Both the position numbers and the translations under genes were made by a program. A model generated the notes under the pieces. It saw nothing but the letters and a program-made list of their open reading frames with translations. It ran no database searches and was not told the DNA's origin. 64,000 bases of DNA from Anas platyrhynchos. Its lineage: Eukaryota; Chordata; Aves; Anseriformes; Anatidae. The stretch covers positions 15,449,501 to 15,513,500 of the forward strand of contig NC_092621.1 in assembly GCF_047663525.1 (NCBI RefSeq). Direction: 5' to 3'. Shown in pieces: positions 60,101 to 64,000 of this stretch. Every line of letters starts with the position of its first letter. The stretch's first letter is position 1.

Positions 60101-63100
60101 AATAGGGCCATATTTAGTACAGTTGTCTGTACGGCGTAGTTGAAAGAATGTTTTTATTTTTTCTGAATCTGGCAGAAGTTAATGCTCTGGTGCTTATCCT
60201 ATCACCCCACCTCCCATCAAAAAGTCCCTCCCCAGCTTTCCTATAGGCCCCTGTAGGCACTGGAAGGCCACTGTGAGGTCTCCCCAGAGCCTCCTCTTCT
60301 CCAGGCTGAACAACCCCAGCTCTCTCAGCTTTTCTTCACAGGAGAGGTGCTCCAGCCTTCTGATCATCCTCGTGGCTTCCTCTGTGTTCTAGGTGGGTCT
60401 CACAAGAACGGAGCAGAGGGGGAGAATCACCTCCCTTGCCCTGCTGGCCGTGATGCTTTTGGTGCAGTGCCAAGCCCCCGAGGATCTCCACCCGGACACT
60501 GAGCCATAACCACAACCCTTTGAGGGCATAATCTAGCTTCAGCTTTCTACTTCTTTGCAAGTTAGAAAACATAAGGTTATTTCTTATGTATTAGTGTTAT
60601 TTCTACCCTTCTGGATGATGGTAGGCTGCTAAATGTCACAGCAGACCTGGAGGTCTGAGTTTATAATCACAGGTCAGCTTTATTGTAACATATTTGGAAA
60701 TACCTATTCTTCAGGCAACTATCTATCACCCAGTTACAGCTGAGCCTCTCTTGGAGCACTGTATTAGCTGATGATTGAGGTAATTTCAGTATTTCAGAAG
60801 TGATCGCATTCTTTGTTTACATGTGTGCACAAACACATTTTTCTTCTTTATAATTTGTATTTGACGTTTGGAAATATAGAAACATACACTAGTGGCAGTG
60901 ATTGCCCCTGCCCCAACTTACAGCACAGAGGCAAGCGGTGGGTGTGAATTAGGGAAGAGCACTGATTAGAGCTTTTTCTTAAATTCTGGACGTAGGTGCA
61001 GTGGGGATGATCAGCCACGCCACGTGTCCGGCCTTCTGTGCAGGGGAGAGTTCCCAGGACTGATGGTAAAGCAGCGAGGGGTTCACCAACAGCTTGCCAT
61101 TTATTTCCTGGTCCATAGCGTGTTTGTGCGTAGGTGCACTGCATGTCTGCACCACACCGAACGCAGGCATTGCCGACCCCTGCGGCTGTATGTTTGGCAT
61201 CCTCCTGCTTGGCAGGAGCCACCTGCAGCACAGGCTCCCTTTATCTGTGCCACTGCACGCAGCAAGGGGAGAGCACAGCTGCCCTCCTGTCCTTAAGGAC
61301 TGTGTTATCTTATCACCAGAGCTGTATTTAGGCAGGTGTCATCCAGAGGCTGGGGATGCACACGGAGAGCTCCCCTTAGGCTGGCACAGTAGTGATGTCC
61401 TGAAAAACGCTCGGATTCTGGCAGGATCAGATTTGAAAGGAAATCAAAGGACAGCATTTCAGAAGCAGCGCTAATAAGTGTCTGCTCTTCTGCAGTATAT
61501 AAATGACTGCTTTTTATCTTAATTTGAAGTGTAATCAGCTCCATTTGGTGGAGGTTGCTCCTGAAAGCAGTTTAGTTGTAATTAATGCTGGCAGATCCTT
61601 GCATCAGTAATGAAGATTTTGCAAAAGTATTTTATTTCAAGGCCCTTCTTGTATATTTTTCTTTGATTCCCCCTCCCTCCCCTCCATGTTCTCTGCTGTC
61701 CCAGACCCCTTTTGGCTGGTTGATGCTGCTTGAAGCAGCTGATGTCTTGCTAAGTGTAAAAAAAGAGCTGCAGGATCCCCATCACAATCAAAGAGCCGGA
61801 GCATCAGTAAGAGCCGGGCTTGGCTGGTTTCCCAGACGCAGCTTATATCGTCCATCCTCTTTGGTGTTCTTGGTCTCTTGTGACCCAGGATTTGATGACC
61901 TCCTGAGGACGTGTTTGGCAGAAAAATGAAAGGTCTGGAGTTCAAACCTAGCCCTACGCTTCACATGAAAGCACAGCCACCAAGTGATACGTGCTGAATA
62001 CACGTGGGAATGTGGACTGGAGTTTACCAAAACTTTCCAGTCTCAGAGGTCAAAAGAAACACATGGTAACTGAGGTTTAATTCTTACTAAATATCACATT
62101 TTCTCATCTGGGTGTCTTGCAGAGAGCTATTCCCATAAACCTGATGCTGAGAAACCTTTTTGTGACTCTCCTTCACGTGAGGGGGTGTTAGTCTGGTGCA
62201 TGCACGATATCGCAGAAACACCATACAGGACTGCATTGCAATGAGTGAATTGTCCTGACCCATCCCCACAGCTACTTGCTTTAATTGCAGTTGTGGTTTT
62301 CAGGGCACGCCTGTGGGATAGCCGTGTAGTTACAGTGCTCTGCTGTGCGATGGCAAGGCTGGACCTGAGACCCTTCCTCAGGGCTCACCACGGGGTTTTG
62401 AACACGCGCAGCCAAAGTCTGAGCAGGTGCTCCAGGAGCAGAGCTTCCTCACAGTAGTTCTTTCAATCTGCTTTCTGTAGGTTTTGTTCATCTAAAAGCA
62501 TACGAAAGCTGTTTTTGTCCTGATGTGGATTACCTTCTCTAAAGAAAAGGAATTGTTTTTGTCAGCTCCACCTAACAGACGTCTGAGGAGGTACGGGACA
62601 TTTGCAAAGAAGCGCCTGTCATGGGACATTGCCTCTTCCACCACTCATAGGGAAAAATATTGCTATCAGCAAAGGCTAAAAGGGGAGCAAGTGCATCACT
62701 AACTCACAAGAAGAATGTGGCTTCCTTGATAATGTGTTGTTTCAGAAATTGCTTCCTTTAGAGGAAGGGATTCAAGGCTATAGAACAGGGAAAAGAAAAG
62801 CGAGTGAGAGCCCCTGAAGTCACACGCTGGTGTCTGACCTGAACAGCTTTTGTTTCACTGGTGCCCATTACTGAGCCTGCGTTTTTCTGATGTGTGTGTA
62901 CACCCACTGAAAGTGGCTTTCTTCTGTCTCTTTTACTGTTACCCTTCAGGATACCTTAGAGACAAGCAAAACTATCAGAAAATGTAAGGAGGAACACTGA
63001 GAAAGCCAGAACTACTTCTGGAGGAAGTACTCAGCGCGTGTGTCCATGCTCTGAAGGCTGGCAGACTCAGCGGCTGCCGTGATGTTGTGACTGGCAGTCT

Positions 63101-64000
63101 GTCTGCACACCATGCACACGGAATGGCATCTGACTGCTACAGCCTGAGAAAGGAAACCAGTCCCTTGCTCGTATCAGAGTCATTTTCTACCAGAGACCTG
63201 AGCTTTACCTGGTAAATACATACACAACACTTAGTTGCAATGCAGTTCTGCGTACATCTAATCCTTCAGAAGTCCTGTTTGAAGACTCCCTAAATTTGGC
63301 AGCTTTTGCACTGAGAGCTTGTTTTTTGTTTTGCTGCCTGCTGGTCCTCTCAGCAGTATATGCAACATGGTGTATCTATGGGATGTCAGTGCTTTGAACA
63401 TAGGACGTCTGCCAAGGCCTCCTGAATTTTAAATCTGATTTGTACTCTGACCCTGTTTGTATTTGTAGGTAAGCTTTATGTCTGCCAGCGTATGTTTCCT
63501 ATGTGTTAAATAAGAGTGTGTTGTGCTACGTTGGGGATTGATAAATACATTTCAGTACAGAATGGATATGGAGATGCTCAAAGGGAGTCTATGTTTTATC
63601 TGAACCCTGGAATGCAACCACTAGGTGACCTGGAGAAACTGTTCAAGGAAGGATGAAAACATATCTCTGTTTCCATTATTTTTCTCTCTTCATTTGGTAT
63701 TTCAGAAATTGGAAGTAAAATCTAAGCTACTATGAAACAATAATCGAAATAAAACCTTCCTGGAATTGGAAATCTCATATGGGCTGAAGGAAAAGAACTC
63801 AGCTTCATTTGGCCATGTTAGAAGACCTGGCATAAAGGTTTCGAGTCAGTATTAGTAGTATTATAGGACTTCTCAAATAACACTCAGAATTATTTCTTAA
63901 ATTTAGGAGTGTAACTGAAGAAGTTCAGAATTAGCAAATGTATTGCCAGACCTCCTTTAATTGACGAAGAACTGTATGTTTATATTAAAATGGAAAAAGT
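57171..64000. other. Non-coding right end of the window
   Basis: I find no coding exon I can support. If the CpG island is the NIM1K promoter, this is its first intron. It contains one CR1 fragment (60205-60500), a C-run at about 57329-57340, a poly(A) run near 58053-58070 and a T-run near 58777-58796. Confidence 0.5.
60205..60500 (-). mobile_element. CR1 LINE internal/3' fragment
   Basis: It contains aaaagtccctccccagcttt, ggcccctgtaggcactggaa, ttctccaggctgaacaaccc and gaggtgctccagccttctga, a well-preserved CR1 segment in reverse orientation. It lacks the terminal ATTCTATG repeats. Confidence 0.92.

Noticed and set aside
1..64000. CRISPR arrays, bacterial operons or phage genes
   Set aside because: The window is vertebrate genomic DNA; no direct-repeat/spacer array or prokaryotic gene layout is present.

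Overview
The window is vertebrate nuclear DNA, almost certainly from a bird. It is AT-rich, with large introns, GT-AG exon borders, CpG-island promoters and many CR1 LINE fragments, including the CR1 3' end built of ATTCTATG-type repeats. The gene order CCDC152 - SELENOP - ZNF131 matches the vertebrate block known from human 5p12. From memory this block lies on the Z chromosome in chicken; the sequence itself does not show that.

Left third (1-22 kb). A decayed CR1 reverse-transcriptase fragment opens the window. CCDC152 follows on the + strand. Six 3' exons (6745-12089) can be read, ending in a coiled-coil protein; the 5' coding exons were not found. SELENOP (selenoprotein P) converges on it from the - strand. 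It has a TATA promoter near 21.97 kb, a non-coding first exon, four coding exons (19950 down to 13333) and a 3' UTR down to about 12.18 kb. SELENOP reads as a 387-residue secreted protein with 13 in-frame TGA (selenocysteine) codons: one in a UxxC redox motif and twelve in the C-terminal 108 residues. Two hairpins with SECIS geometry lie in its 3' UTR. Its intron 1 holds a 548-nt unbroken purine tract.

Middle (22-35 kb). About 13 kb without a recognisable gene, containing CR1 pieces and poly(A) tracts.

Right half (35-54.5 kb). ZNF131, a BTB/POZ protein with six C2H2-type zinc fingers, is on the + strand. A CpG island carries a ZNF143-type site and a non-coding exon 1 ending at 35292. Six coding exons run from 38616 to 53327 and give 613 residues. 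Its intron 4 contains an antisense fragment of an endogenous retrovirus: one LTR, a lysine-tRNA-like primer site, gag-like sequence and a short reverse-transcriptase piece.

Right end (54.5-64 kb). A second CpG island at 56.4-57.2 kb has no coding exon attached. By synteny it could be the promoter of NIM1K, whose kinase exons would lie beyond the window. The rest is non-coding sequence with one more CR1.

The most notable biology is the SELENOP/CCDC152 pair. The decoding signals needed for 13 UGA readings lie in a 3' UTR that faces the end of an antisense gene. A CCDC152 transcript using the first canonical AATAAA on its strand would be complementary to both SECIS elements.
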